This document shows, piece by piece, positions 1 through 11,433 of a DNA stretch of 64,000 nt. Both the position numbers and the translations under genes were made by a program. Position 1 is the first letter of the stretch. Every line of letters begins with the position of its first letter. A model generated the notes under the pieces. It had not been told where the DNA came from, searched no databases, and saw only the letters and a program-made list of their open reading frames with translations. The DNA comes from Myrica gale (lineage: Eukaryota > Streptophyta > Magnoliopsida > Fagales > Myricaceae): contig OZ005616.1 in the NCBI GenBank assembly GCA_963930655.1, positions 24,006,922 through 24,070,921 of the forward strand, in the 5' to 3' direction.

Positions 1-832
1 AGATTTTTGTGTGTAGGTGTCGTGTAAATGAGATAGCTAGAGAGAGAACGAATGGGTTTGAAGTACAACAGGAGAAGAAGTTGGAACCGACCAGTAAACG
101 GGTGGGGACTTTAAAGGAGCAGATGATACGGCCGGGTTGGATGAGATCAATACGGAGGCCTTGCATGGTTAAGCGTTCGAAGAATCTAAGGGGCAGTCGA
201 TCAATCGTGGCTGCCTTCTTTTCTTCTCCTTCCTCCAGGTATATCGACTTTCTGTCTCTGACTCTGAGTCTCTTCTCCCTCGCTGTGTAGTTTGACAGAG
301 ATTTGTTGTCGAATTGAATGCTTTAATTTAGAGTAGATAGACTCTTACGTGAATTCTATATTAAGTTCCTGCCTAATTGAGTAAGCAAATTACAGAGAAT
401 CATGCTTGATATTAAAACATAATATTGCTATATTAATGGCAGGCAGGCACGAATAAGTTAATATTTTCACCTTTGTTTTTTTCTAAGGAATACTCAACCG
501 TGTCGTGATTAAACATAGTCATAAATAATATTTTAAGATTTAAACTTAAAATTACGAGTGCACTCTGAATTTAATGTCTAATTGCTACTTATATCTGAAA
601 ATACTCGCATAGGCCGAGCCAAATTCTGATAGACAACAAGGAATGTGTTTCCTCTTCGTTTCCAAGAACTATTCACCATTGACCAATTAGAGAGTAGCAT
701 TTAGTGTCAGATTTTAAAATCCTAAATCATCAATACATCGATACTCAGTAATACCCTGCCTGAATTGTTAATTTAGAGAGAGACATAACAAGAGATTTCA
801 GTATAGAACTCATCTCAAACACAACATTAAAG
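1..832. other. AT-rich spacer, no gene seen
   Basis: No open frame here carries a recognisable domain. The short frame near the left edge has no family motif. I see no tRNA, rRNA or complete transposon in this stretch. Confidence 0.5.
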
Positions 833-1015
833 CTGTGTTTGAGAAATAAAATTTTAGAGTTGTTAAAATGTTAGGTATTGGAGTTGATGAAAAAATGAAA
901 AGAAAGAGTGAAAAAGTTAGTGAGAAAGTGAAAAAAATGTAGGGAAATTGATGAAAAAGCGAAAAGAGAGAGTATTTTGTAATGATGATAAAAAATAATA
1001 TGAGATCTATTTATT
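833..1015. repeat. MITE relic (family shared with 24.7, 26.5, 37.3 and 58.3 kb)
   Basis: The segment opens with a GTGTTTGAGAAATAAAATTT-type end and continues with the GTTGTTAAAAT, GGTATTG and GATGAAAAA blocks. The same blocks occur in the same order in the copy at 24685-24881 and, inverted, at 37245-37450. The far end is degraded and I could not define a second terminal repeat. Copies at 24.7 kb have TTA target duplications, which suggests a PIF/Harbinger-type MITE. Confidence 0.6.
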
Positions 1016-1383
1016 GTATATATTTCTTCCTATAGACAATTCGGGCATGTTAAGTGGAGAAAAAAAAAGACTTTTTTTGACATGACAGTCACTTCCAAAT
1101 ACCATGAATTTCAATTCTAGATTCCATGAAGGATAAAGAAACAAGCATGACTTACAAAGTAACATGACTTGGGGATTTGGAAAAAGGGTGAAGACAAAAA
1201 GTTTGCGTCAGGCTTCTTTTGCATAGCTAATTTATGAATATTTATCATGTGTTTGAAGGTGACGATTTGCGAAATTGTGCCCTTTTATAGAAACAAGAAA
1301 TTACTCTTATATATACGTCTTTCCCCAAAAAGCTAGCTAGGATTTCTTCTTGATCTGAGCCAATTTTCGAAGCAAGCATAACT

Positions 1384-2038
1384 TTGATCACTACAACAGT
1401 TGCAGTTTCTTTACTGCACCTCCCGTTAGTGGACCAGCAGCACTTTCTTCTTTTTTCTGCTATTCTTTGGACTCCCTTTGGTATTCTAGAAGTTGTGCAT
1501 CATGGTATTCAGTCAAACTCGAGTTCTATTATTGAGAAAGTTCGAGCTTTATATTTTGAACACAAGCTGGCTTGGGCCGAAGTCAGAAGATCAGTTGATC
1601 CGCTACCCTTGTGGGGTCCTCCTGCAAACTTTTGTAAAATTAACTTTGATGTTGCGGTTAGTCAATCTTTTTCGCTTGTTGTTGCAGTGTGCAGAGATGC
1701 AGCTGGACATCTGTTCTTTGCTTTGAGCGAGGCTATAGCGGCATCATTTGCTGTTCAGGAGGCGTTTTTTCTTGAAATTGCATGGTAATATTTTTGAAGG
1801 TGATTCTAAGATTGTGATTGATGATATTACTGATGATGACTCTTCTTCTAACGGGCGGCTTCGCTCATTTATTGCTGATATTCGCAATTTGAGTAGTTCT
1901 CATAGATTTTGTTCTTTTAATCTTGTAAAGCGAAATACTAATTCGGCAGCTTATAATCTTGCTAGATGGACACTGACTCAAAACATGCTAGGAAATATTA
2001 TTTCCTCAGTAATTCATGTTGATGCATGTTCTCACTAG
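1384..2038 (+). pseudogene. LINE RNase H domain relic, frameshifted
   Basis: This is a remnant of the C-terminal RNase H (RVT_3) domain of a plant non-LTR retrotransposon. One frame gives KINFDVAVSQSF and an alanine-rich helix ending at about 1785. The next frame continues with GNIFEGDSKIVIDDI and NSAAYNLARWTL. Joining the two needs a 1-nt deletion (or 2-nt insertion) at about 1785, where the normal ...W-GN-I/FEGDS... order is interrupted. No RT, endonuclease or ORF1 sequence is present nearby, so it is a 5'-truncated copy. It is not an active gene. Confidence 0.75.
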
Positions 2039-2361
2039 TGACAACCCAAAGTTTCCTATTTGAGGTTCACTAGATTCTAATAAGATCTTTATTTATAAAA
2101 ACAAAAAACAAAGAGACACAAGAATTTTCCACAATTTGGGGAAAATGAGTCGAACGGTATGCAAGACTGAGTCCAAAGTTGTCAATAATAGCATTTTCCA
2201 AAAGAGCTACTAGTTGTGTGTGTAGTTGTCCCTTTCCCTAGCAGTCACACAATTTTTTTTTTCCTTTTGTCAGAATCTTAACAAAGCAAAGCCAATTCTA
2301 GCAGTCATTACTCATTAGGAACGAACGTGACAAGGGGTGGGGTGGGGGGTCTCTGCCTTTT

Positions 2362-2681
2362 TATAACAAACAAGTGATGTGGCAAAGCCAATGGCTGCAA
2401 TGCTTTTCCAGATCACATTTTCTTTTGTCCCAACTGGCTTCTCTGTGTCTGCCAGAAAATCTTAGCTTCTTTTTTTGTACTTGTATTAGCTCTCTCTCTC
2501 TCTCTTCCTCCCATTTATTTCTGGGAGTCTTCTCTTTCTCTCAGTCATTGTCTCAATTCCCTTCCTTCTCCATGCGAATGCTACCATAACTTCTGGGTTA
2601 TGCCACCGCTGCCTGATCGAGAGAGACTGTTCGAGGCAGAAAGATTGTGGCAACAGAGGAGGGAGGGCCTTTGAGATTGAG
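2362..2681 (+). promoter_or_regulatory. Possible TATA box and 5'UTR exon, candidate leader of the VQ31-like gene
   Basis: A TATAA lies at 2362-2366 in a CTTTTTATAAC context. It is followed by about 300 bp rich in CT tracts, a common look for plant 5' leaders. The segment ends in GATTGAG|GTAATG, a plausible splice donor at 2681/2682. The nearest downstream plus-strand gene is VQ31-like, whose ATG at 5662 is preceded by a good acceptor (TCTCTTTTGCAG, ending at 5611). A 2.9-kb 5'UTR intron joining them is inference only; the segment could instead be an unrelated transcript start. Confidence 0.3.
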
Positions 2682-3758
2682 GTAATGCTTGAAACTTCGT
2701 CCTATTGCTTTATTCTTCCCTTCTCTCTCTCTGCATTTCTCTCACGTTCGTTCGATGCATTTCGATTGCAATAATATTTCCCTATATATCGTGTTTTATT
2801 TTAGTAGTTGCATTGGCAAGAGTTACAGTTCCATATATATTTCCTCTACCAAACTGCAGAAATCGAAGGAAGAATACCCCTAATATATTTTCAGCTGCAT
2901 GCTTTTGGTTGTCTCTGGATATTTTTTGTTTTGTAATTTGAAGATATGAAACTTTGATGAAGTATTTATTTCCTGTTCATACTTCTCTCTAGAGTCAGCT
3001 GCCTCTCTTTTTTTTAAAGAACTTAATCGATTACCTTATCGATTTTGTTTATGAATTACTTTTTTCTTGGAACTACGTACGCATTATCGGATAAACTTGA
3101 ACCCAAGATCCAGCCATCTTGTTGGTACACGTATGGACAGAAAATGTTATTTGAGCTGGAGCCAATCAATCAGTGAAGTTTTCTCGTGAGTCAATTTTTT
3201 GGTTTCAAATAAGAAGTACCATCCGACTTGAGTTACTTGGGCCGTAACTCTGCATGCAGGATAAATATACTTTTTACTTTTTAATTTTAGGGTATTTGTA
3301 CATCATTTTATTATTATTTTGACCTTTAAAATTATCATTTTACCCTTCCATAGCAAAATAAATGTCATTTCATACGTTAAAAAATCATTTTCCGTCCAAA
3401 ATAACCGAAAATTTTAAGGGATGATGTAAAGTTTCTGAAATCAATAGTTTGTTAGTGTAATGTGACAAAAATAATAGATTAAAGTACAAAGTGTCAAGAC
3501 TCTCATAATTGAAAGATACATAATGTATTTAACCTGAGAAATTAACGTCGTGTATGAGTTTGGATCCTCTCCTATTATATTAGCCATTTAAATATGTGCT
3601 TACGTACTTTCATTTATAAGTCTGCATTTCAATTAATTGATATTAGTATTTTTTTTTTCTAAAATTAGAAATCCATTTTTTTTCTTTTTCGGATTGTTAA
3701 AGGATTTTGAAACCTAAACTGCAAGGATTGTACTGTTAAGTCAACAAATATTATGTCT

Positions 3759-4249
3759 CTTAATTAGTATATTAGTCCCTGGGGTATGGCTGAATCTCAA
3801 ACTAACCTTTAAGGTTTATTTCGTCCTGCACTAGTCTCTAAAGAATTCTACATGTCACGGAGTTGTCATTCCATTAACTCTGTTGGCTCTATTAATAGAA
3901 TAAATCTCACGTGACTAATAGGAACACATCATCACTAATTGCAAGCAGCCACGTGTTCCCAATTCTCTCAAACTGCCAAGTTAGACTCGTTAGTGTTAAT
4001 TTAAAATCCACATTAAATTGTTTGCACTACTAGATCTATACTGCTAGCTCAAAACGCCATGCTGGACAAATTTTTTGGTAATGTGTCCTCGTTAGCCACG
4101 TGAGATTTAATTTGTAAACAGAGCCAACCGAGTCGACAAAATAATTACTTTAAGACAAAGGATTTCATAAGGACTTGCATAAGACAAAATAAACACTAGG
4201 GATTAGCTTGGAATCCGATCATACCTCAAGGACTAGTGAACTAATTAAG
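3759..4249. mobile_element. Foldback / long-TIR MITE-like element
   Basis: The first ~170 bp and last ~170 bp are imperfect inverted repeats of each other. The outer ends pair as CTTAATTAGT...TAGTCC with GGACTAGT...AATTAAG. Inner matching blocks include GGTATG, TTTATTT, GTTGGCTCT and AAATCTCACGTG. By eye the arms are about 70% identical. The ~150-bp loop has no coding potential. Three CACGTG G-box cores lie inside (near 3909, 3950 and 4098). A transcript through it would fold into a long hairpin. I did not find a convincing target duplication, so the superfamily is open; a Mutator-like origin is possible. Confidence 0.7.
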
Positions 4250-4358
4250 CCTTAATATTAACTCTAATTTGGGAATTTTCTCATGATATTCTTATACTAA
4301 GCAGAGTCTATGACACTAACCTTTGCATTGTCTTTGAAATATCCTTTGTAGTTACAAA

Positions 4359-4385
4359 AGAGAGAGAGAGAGAGAGAGAGAGAGA
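4359..4385. repeat. (GA)n microsatellite
   Basis: An uninterrupted AG/GA dinucleotide run of about 27 bp. Confidence 0.9.
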
Positions 4386-4733
4386 TTAGTAGTAAAAACA
4401 CGTAGCATTCTTATTTAGTGTTAGGTGGACGTATGTAAACTTGCTGAATCAGATCAAAACTTTCAGATGCCTACTTTTTGTCATACTATTAGCCTTTTTT
4501 GTACAACACAGCTTCATCGTTGGCAAGATTTTGCCAGATTAGGCCTTTGCGTGGTAGATGCTGGTGAACCTCCTCTTTGTTTTTTTTTTCCTTTTAATCT
4601 TTTGTAGATACTAGAAAGTAACTGCTGCTGCCTGCGCAATTAGGAGAAGAGAGTGCAGAGGAAAGTGTAAAGTATGTCACAAACAGCCAATATTGAAAAT
4701 GGGCCACGATCCCCATTAACCCATTTAGGTTCT

Positions 4734-4758
4734 TAGAGAGAGAGAGAGAGAGAGAGAG
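4734..4758. repeat. (GA)n microsatellite
   Basis: An uninterrupted GA dinucleotide run of about 25 bp. Confidence 0.9.
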
Positions 4759-4759
4759 C

Positions 4760-5611
4760 GTGCGGGTGTTTGTCAACAGGGCTCAGAACGTCCAGTAGAC
4801 GAAAAGGAAATAGGTAGCCTAACAAAGCCGAACACTTTTGGAGTGGAATCCCCAGGTGGATCCTCTAAAAGCAACATAAGTTAGGTCAAAAAGATGTCTA
4901 CCCTCATGTAAGCCCACCCCACAGGTAGAATCTTGCCCCTAATGCCTGAAAGATTTAGCCACTATCAGAGACATCAGCATAATAAGGTCAACTGGCAGCT
5001 GAACAACAATGCCAAGTGATGTCGCTAAATGTTTAGGAGTGCGTCTGTCAAACCTGTTTCTGACTACTGCAACTGTGATGGAATGACCAACAAACTCTCA
5101 GTTGACAAAAATTATTGAAAGAATAGATCAAGCAAAGCCTACTAATAACTCTGTGTGGACTCTAGCTCTGTCAATCTCTTTCGCTTGGTTAAATCCTCAA
5201 AACTCGGTTGGTGTGCATCTGCCAAATGTAAAATCATCTCAAAGTTAAGAATCATGCGGTAGCTTAGCTTCAATCAGGAATAAAATTCAGCCACCTTAAG
5301 ATCAATTTTACATTACTAATCAGGACACAATAACTAATGGTTTTTTTCTTTTCTTTTTGTTCCCCTTCAATCTCGGTGAAAAACTTTTTTCCCTGAGGTT
5401 ACTCGTATTAATGAGACAATATACTTGGGTCTTTACCTGCTATTGACAAACTAGTTAGGCAAGTCAAGTCATTAACAATGATCCACATCTGATGTAGAAC
5501 CTAGTATTTATATATGTCCAATATAATGTATTAGCAATCACCTCAAAGATGACAGACTCCTATTTCATGGAAAGGATGCTCTCTGAATGAGAACACTGGT
5601 CTCTTTTGCAG
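4760..5611. other. Spacer or possible 5'UTR intron of the VQ31-like gene, nothing coding seen
   Basis: No domain-bearing frame on either strand. It ends in a strong splice acceptor (CTCTTTTGCAG) at 5611, 50 bp before the VQ start codon. Confidence 0.4.
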
Positions 5612-5661
5612 GTCAGAGCCTGAATGAGTGGTGAAAAGCTCGTCAAACGAAATAAGCATCC

Positions 5662-6198
5662 ATGGAGAAGCCGGGGAACCAGGGAACAGCCGGTTGTAAA
5701 CCCTTGACCACATTTGTACAAACAGACACAAATACTTTCCGAGAGATTGTACAGCGCTTAACAGGCCCATCAGAAAGTAATGCAGCACAAGAAGGGGCAG
5801 CAATGAAGGTCGTGGGCATAAAGAGGACAACAGCCAAACTCCATGAGAGGAGGCAATACTCTAGGCCCAAGCTTGAGATAGTTAAACCCCCTTTCCCATT
5901 TAAACCTGGTACATCAACCGACCAGCACCAACATGTCTCCCCCACCAAAACAGGAAACTCTGGTTTACTCCCAAGCCCTGTGACCCCTTCTGCAATTTTC
6001 TCAAAGCTGTCCATTGAGGAAGAGGAAAAGAGAGGAGAATCAACAATACCTCAATTGAATAGTCAAGAAGAAGAGAAAGCCATCAAAGAGAGGCGATTTT
6101 ATTTGCATCCATCACCCCGCTCCAGGCCAGGATACACCGAACCAGAGCTGCTTACCTTGTTCCCTCTAACATCTCCAAAAACACATGACAACCCATGA
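5662..6198 (+). CDS. VQ31: VQ motif-containing protein, VQ31/VQ4-like
   Basis: A 178-residue single-exon protein. VQ proteins are small plant nuclear cofactors that bind WRKY factors, and members of this subgroup are MAP-kinase substrates. Residues 16-35 hold the signature TTFVQTDTNTFREIVQRLTG, matching the FxxxVQxxTG core. Subgroup features follow: LHERRQ...RPKLEIVKPP, a serine/proline-rich middle with TP/SP sites (SPVTPS), and a C terminus of FYLHPSPRS...ELLTLFPLTSP. The ATG at 5662 is the first after an in-frame TAA at 5653. Single-exon coding and this length are typical. It lies head-to-head-side with the PPR and CLPTM1 genes in the order remembered for At5g08480-At5g08500, which supports VQ31 over its paralogue VQ4. 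The five-prime UTR may be spliced. Confidence 0.88.
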   Translation: MEKPGNQGTAGCKPLTTFVQTDTNTFREIVQRLTGPSESNAAQEGAAMKVVGIKRTTAKLHERRQYSRPKLEIVKPPFPFKPGTSTDQHQHVSPTKTGNSGLLPSPVTPSAIFSKLSIEEEEKRGESTIPQLNSQEEEKAIKERRFYLHPSPRSRPGYTEPELLTLFPLTSPKTHDNP

Positions 6199-7600
6199 TT
6201 TTGAGTATGCAGTTGCTCCCATTACACCTTTGTTTTGACTGTTCCAAAATTCAGTACACCATCTCGCCACATAGAGAGAACTTCGTGGGAAAAGCATTAC
6301 TAATCACTCGTCCCTTCTTTTTTTAATGTTTTGTCCCTCTTGAAAACTAATGATCTTTTTACACTTGGTTGATTTTTAATGGACCAAAAATTAAATAATT
6401 TGACATATGTTTTGCCACGGCAATAGGCATTGAATGTAATTATCTCTTCAGGAAGACAGGAGAATTTGGGTTCCCAATGCAAATATTATAGTAATTGTTG
6501 AGTTCCATTAGATAAAAGCATGATCAGTATCCCCATCGCCTGCATTCAGATATTTTGTAGTGACTTCTGTTTTAGAAATCAGTCAAAATTAATACATTCA
6601 GACCTTACAAGCGCTTTCTATCCAGTAAAACAGCAATAAGAAGCAGAATATAAGAAAGATGAAACCAACAGGATACTTATGGATTTGGACTTCATCTAAA
6701 AAGAACTTGTGCGATCAGTTAAAGCATGAAGTAAATGACAACTTTTAGATTTCTATTATACTAGAATTTCTGTGTAGCTAAGAAGGATGTATCGTCATAT
6801 GAGCTAAAACTTCTTACCAGGAAAAGAGAAGCAAAATGACAGGAACGTGGAATTTGAAAGGTGTGGGGACTAAGGATAATACACTTGATTGGAATGTGCC
6901 CATATATCGTACCAACACAAATTGTTCAACTTTGTAGTTGAGTCATGTTTCTCCACTTCCACCAAAATGAGTGTCAACACCCAACTTTGTATTCTGCATA
7001 AAGAAAGAAAAGTATAATAAGTTAGAATGAGAAACGAAATGCTCAGCATCTGATGACCATGAAAAACTTCATTACAATGCCTCTGACCTGCTGCAATATG
7101 CAACAGAGGGTAAAGCCACAGAACTTTCAACCCAGTGACTTGGCCTCATCCATCTCATCCACATAGATGCAAAATGATCCCAGCTGATGGACTCGAGCAG
7201 TTAGCCAAACAAAATCAGGCTTCACAATCTATGGTCATTTCGAAAGCTTAAATGAATCTGGAAATTCACCTTCTAAAGGAAACAGAGATCCAGAATCAAT
7301 AAGAAATTTAAAAGGCAATTTCAAAGATTAACCTTTGGATAGAAATGTAGAAGAAGCAGAAAACAATCACACACTTGAGAAAAAAAAGTTGGACATAAGA
7401 AGATCATCTGGAGCAGAAGACCCAATCAGAATAGTTGACAGAGTAAAGTCATTCTATACAAAAAAAAGTGTCTGTTCCACCTCAATATCTGCCCCCAAAG
7501 GCTATAGGAAAGAAGTCCGAGGCCATTCACAAAGTAAATCCACCTGCTTTGCTAACAAGTTATGACACAACATATGCCACAACTAAAGGTAGTGATTAAT
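6199..7600. other. Spacer between the VQ31-like and PPR genes (3' ends)
   Basis: The 3' ends of two convergent genes lie here. Short open frames (near 6300-6480, 6870-7130 and 7335-7565) show no family motif and look like chance or untranslated sequence. No transposon was recognised. Confidence 0.5.
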
Positions 7601-10207
7601 TCAACAATGAACTGGCTCCTTTATCTGTTGATCCAATGTTGTCAACGTATCATATATAATGCTTCTCTGAGGATGAGTATAGTCCCCAGTCCTCCTCTCT
7701 ACTTCAATCCAGCTGCATCCTGCTGGCTTTTTTAGATCTCTGGTCCTCATAAGCTTTCTTACCTCTCTGACTCCATTCCATTTAGCATCTGCCGCATAAA
7801 GGTTTGACATCACTACATAGTTCCCAATATTGGTAGCTTCAATTTCAAAGAGGCGTTCTGCCACGAGACGGCCAAATTCTACCTCATGATGGATCCTACA
7901 GGCACCTAGCAGAGTCCCCCATACATTTGCATTAGCTTCAATGGGCATCTTAGCCACAAAAGAATAAGCATCATTTACCCTTCCACCTCGAGCAAGGAGA
8001 TCCACCACACAGGCATACTGTTCCATTGTTGACTTAAACCCATATTCCTCCTCTATTAAGTAGAAAATCTTCAAACCTTCATTTACAAGGCCAGAATGAC
8101 TGCAAGCAGATAAAACAACAGTGATGATAACGTGATCTGGCTTTACACCCAACTCAAGCATATAAGAGAAAACCATCAGTGCTTCCTCTCCCATACCATG
8201 CATGGCATACCCACAAACCATAGCTGTGAACATAACCAGATCTTTATGGGTACTGGAATGAAAAAGCTTATAAGCAGAATTTATAGTGCCACATTTTGCA
8301 TATACATCTAACAAAGCTCCCTTCAAGCGAGCATCCTCAAAACCAACTCTAACTGCATACCCATGACACTGCTTCAGCAGGTGCACTGAGGCCATTTGAC
8401 TGCATACTGGGAGGAAGCTCATAATTGTCAGCGCATCAGGCCTCATTCCTCGGGCTTGTAACTCTTGAAACAAATTGAGAGCTTCACCAGAACAATCATT
8501 CTCTGCATAAACACGAACCATCAGATTCCATGTAGTGAGATCTGTTTCAGACATCCCATGGAATATCTTATATGCATCATCATGCGATCTACAATCCACA
8601 TAACCTGCGATCATTGAGTTGCATGTGACCAAATTCCTTTTCTCTGACAAGCTCTGAAAAATCTTTAATGCATACTCAATGCTCCCACTCTTGGCATATG
8701 CATCAAGCAATGCATTTCCAACAGTTGGTTCAGCATCACCTTGCAAAAAACCAGCCTTAATTGAATAGCCATGAGTCTCTTTAACCTTCTCCACTCTCAA
8801 TAGAGAAGCACAAAAATGAATTATGGTCAACATAGTAATTGAGTCAGGTCTAATTCCTTCACCAAACATCCAGTGTAATAGGCTCAGAAACTCAGTATCA
8901 TAGCCACTCTCGACAAAGGCATCTAGCATAGAGTTCCATGATATCAAATCCCTCGCAGAAATCATCAAAAAAGTCTGAAATGCTGCTCCTAGGAAGTTGC
9001 ATTTTGCATAGAAACTGACAAGAGCATTGCCCACTGTTGTGTCCCCATGAAGGTGAGGATGTCGAAGAATATACCCATGAATCTCTTTCCCCACCTGAAA
9101 ATACTTTAAGACCGCACAAGCAGGTAGAAGGCTAACAAAAGTTACAGAATCTGGTTCAATATTCTCTACAGAGAGTAGCTCATGAAACAGGTCCAAAGCT
9201 TTCAACCACTCACAGTTTGATGCATATCCTGCTATTATGGCATTCCATGAAACCAAATCTCTTGATATCATACTCCGGAACAAGGACTCTGCTTTCTCCA
9301 TCCATCCACCTCTTAAGTAGAAGCTCACCAAAGCATTACGGACAGAAACATCTGTTATCAGTTCAGGCCGCCGCTGCACATAACAGTGTATCTCTCTTCC
9401 AAAGCAGTATGGAACATTCTTGTCTAAAGAAGCACAAACAGGCAGAATATTGGCAAAGGTAGCATAATTTGGTTCTATTGGTCCTTTGAGCATCCATCGA
9501 AACAATTTGAACGCATCACTCATTAATTTGTTCTCAGAGAACCCTGCAATTATTGCATTCCACGAAACAATGTCCCTGTGACAAATGTTCTTGAAAACAG
9601 CAAATGCATCATTGCATACAAGCCTGCATTTTGCATACATTGACACCAACGCATTCCCAACAAGGGTATCTGTGTCCAGTCCAGATTTAATCGCATAAGA
9701 GTGCACACTCTTCCCTGCATCTATATCTAGTAAGCGAGCACACACTGGAAGAATGGTGCCAATAGTGATAGAGCTAGGTTTAGCCTTGCCACTTATTTGC
9801 ATTGCATTGTACAATCTCATCACCTCTGCATCACATGTTCGGAATCCAGAAAGTCCAGACAGTACAATGTTCCATATCACGGGATCAGAGTCGCCAATCT
9901 GACCAAACAGTTTCCAGCAATCATCAAGCATACCGCATTTGGCATACATGTTAAGCAGACCTTTAGAGACAGAGTGGCAGGCAAGATGGCCCTGCTTCAC
10001 AGTATAACCATGAAGAGCTTTCCCCAATTTAATTGCCGACAGGGCAGTGCAGGATTTTAGAATGGCTGCCAAGACTTCATGATCAGGTCTAACGCCAGAC
10101 AAAGATCCAATATTTTCGAGGAAAAGTAACAAAGCTTCATTATGCCTCGCTTCTAAACAATAGCTCCTAATTAGGGTGCTCCATGTTTTAAAATCCACGT
10201 GAAGCAT
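7601..10207 (-). CDS. SLG1: Organelle RNA-editing-type PPR protein, PLS class with E domains (At5g08490/SLG1-like)
   Basis: An intronless protein of about 868 residues made of tandem pentatricopeptide repeats of P, L and S types through most of its length. Repeats with GNALVSMYAKC and DLVSWNAIIAGY patterns recur throughout. The tail carries the E region: VWGTLLGACRIHHEVEFG, then NYVVMSNLYAADAKW and GCSWIEVE. It stops shortly after, so the DYW deaminase domain is absent. Such E-class proteins bind organellar RNA and recruit editing factors. The similarity to Arabidopsis At5g08490 (SLG1, mitochondrial nad3 editing) is from memory, backed by flanking gene order. The first in-frame ATG is at 10207; the frame stays open to a TGA at 10331 without another ATG. 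The N terminus therefore lacks an obvious transit peptide, and an upstream exon may be missing. Confidence 0.88.
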   Translation of the reverse strand: MLHVDFKTWSTLIRSYCLEARHNEALLLFLENIGSLSGVRPDHEVLAAILKSCTALSAIKLGKALHGYTVKQGHLACHSVSKGLLNMYAKCGMLDDCWKLFGQIGDSDPVIWNIVLSGLSGFRTCDAEVMRLYNAMQISGKAKPSSITIGTILPVCARLLDIDAGKSVHSYAIKSGLDTDTLVGNALVSMYAKCRLVCNDAFAVFKNICHRDIVSWNAIIAGFSENKLMSDAFKLFRWMLKGPIEPNYATFANILPVCASLDKNVPYCFGREIHCYVQRRPELITDVSVRNALVSFYLRGGWMEKAESLFRSMISRDLVSWNAIIAGYASNCEWLKALDLFHELLSVENIEPDSVTFVSLLPACAVLKYFQVGKEIHGYILRHPHLHGDTTVGNALVSFYAKCNFLGAAFQTFLMISARDLISWNSMLDAFVESGYDTEFLSLLHWMFGEGIRPDSITMLTIIHFCASLLRVEKVKETHGYSIKAGFLQGDAEPTVGNALLDAYAKSGSIEYALKIFQSLSEKRNLVTCNSMIAGYVDCRSHDDAYKIFHGMSETDLTTWNLMVRVYAENDCSGEALNLFQELQARGMRPDALTIMSFLPVCSQMASVHLLKQCHGYAVRVGFEDARLKGALLDVYAKCGTINSAYKLFHSSTHKDLVMFTAMVCGYAMHGMGEEALMVFSYMLELGVKPDHVIITVVLSACSHSGLVNEGLKIFYLIEEEYGFKSTMEQYACVVDLLARGGRVNDAYSFVAKMPIEANANVWGTLLGACRIHHEVEFGRLVAERLFEIEATNIGNYVVMSNLYAADAKWNGVREVRKLMRTRDLKKPAGCSWIEVERRTGDYTHPQRSIIYDTLTTLDQQIKEPVHC

Positions 10208-11433
10208 ATCCACAGGAAGCTCTCGTGCAGTTTTGGAAACAGATGAGAGAAAAATATTATTCTTCAGACTCTGGCCAATGTCATACGTGAGATATCTCAG
10301 AAATTTTGAAGTACCGCAGCATTTCTGAGTTCAACTGAAATGTTCCTGTGCAGCTGTGCTCAGAAGTGACCGTTTTTCTTTTCCAGAAAATAGAAAAAAG
10401 AGACGAGAGATTACTACTGTATCTCCAACAAATCCCCGAGTTCTCAAAGAGACACCTCTAGGAACCATTATCTCAACCACATTTTGTGCGTACTTGAAAT
10501 ACCCATCAGATGCATAAGAAAAATAAAAAGAATCGCATATTTCCAATTCCGGCCAGACTTTCTAACTTCCACTGATCTCATGCATCCCGGGTCTTCTTTC
10601 CTAAGATCAGCATGCAACCCATAATGATAAACCCTACAAACTGAGCTAAATCTTGTATACTCCTGGGTTCAGACTTGCTTTAAGAGAGAGACAATAGCAT
10701 TGCCTGGACTGGACAGAGAGAGAGGTTTAAGGATGGAGAGCCCTGGATTGCTGAGAGGGCCAGTTGAAGAAGCCAAGTTTTGTCTTTATGTTACGGACGG
10801 CGATGTTTGATATGTATGTGTGTTGAAGTTGGGGCATTGAGCTTACCCAAAACAAAAAGTTGGGGTATTGAGTCAAGAAGTGCTTCATTCAAACACGGGT
10901 TTTGTTTTGAGAATAGAGATGTCTAATGCGATTAATGACTGTCGGTCGGAGAGGGAGATGCCATAAAGAACCCGTTGATTTCCTAGTTAGGGACCGGGGG
11001 AAGAGAGACGCCTGAATCCGTTCGGTAGTCATGTTAGACAACCTCTCAATCAGAAGTCCCAAACAGGCGTGCATTTGGAACCGATCTTTTTTGTGTTTTC
11101 GTGGTTATCGAGGAAAACAAAACAAAGAAAAAGAAATAAAAAAGAAAAAAGATATATTTAGATGATGTGGCAGTGACACGCAGGAGGGCCGAGGGGCAGT
11201 GTCTGATTGTGATTGGGGTTTGTGTTGCTCGCTCCCAGTCCCACTCACTGAGACATTTCATACAAAATCAATTTCTTTTGCGAGATTACCGATATTCCAA
11301 TCTAAAAGCCTCCTCTTTTACGAATATCTTCGCTCTCTCCCCCTCTCTCTCTCTCCCCGTTTGTGCGAAAGAAAAGAAGAGAAGAAAAGGCAAGTTGGGA
11401 GCAGGGCAGCGGTGAGAATCGAGAGAGGAAGAG
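10208..11433. promoter_or_regulatory. Shared intergenic region between divergent PPR and CLPTM1 genes
   Basis: Two genes diverge from this 1.2-kb stretch. The part next to CLPTM1 (11170-11433) is a GA/CT-rich leader without an upstream in-frame block to the ATG. No clear TATA box was identified for either gene, and no conserved coding frame was seen. Confidence 0.45.

Noticed and set aside
10211..10213. PPR start at 10213
   Set aside because: That codon is GTG. The first ATG is at 10207.
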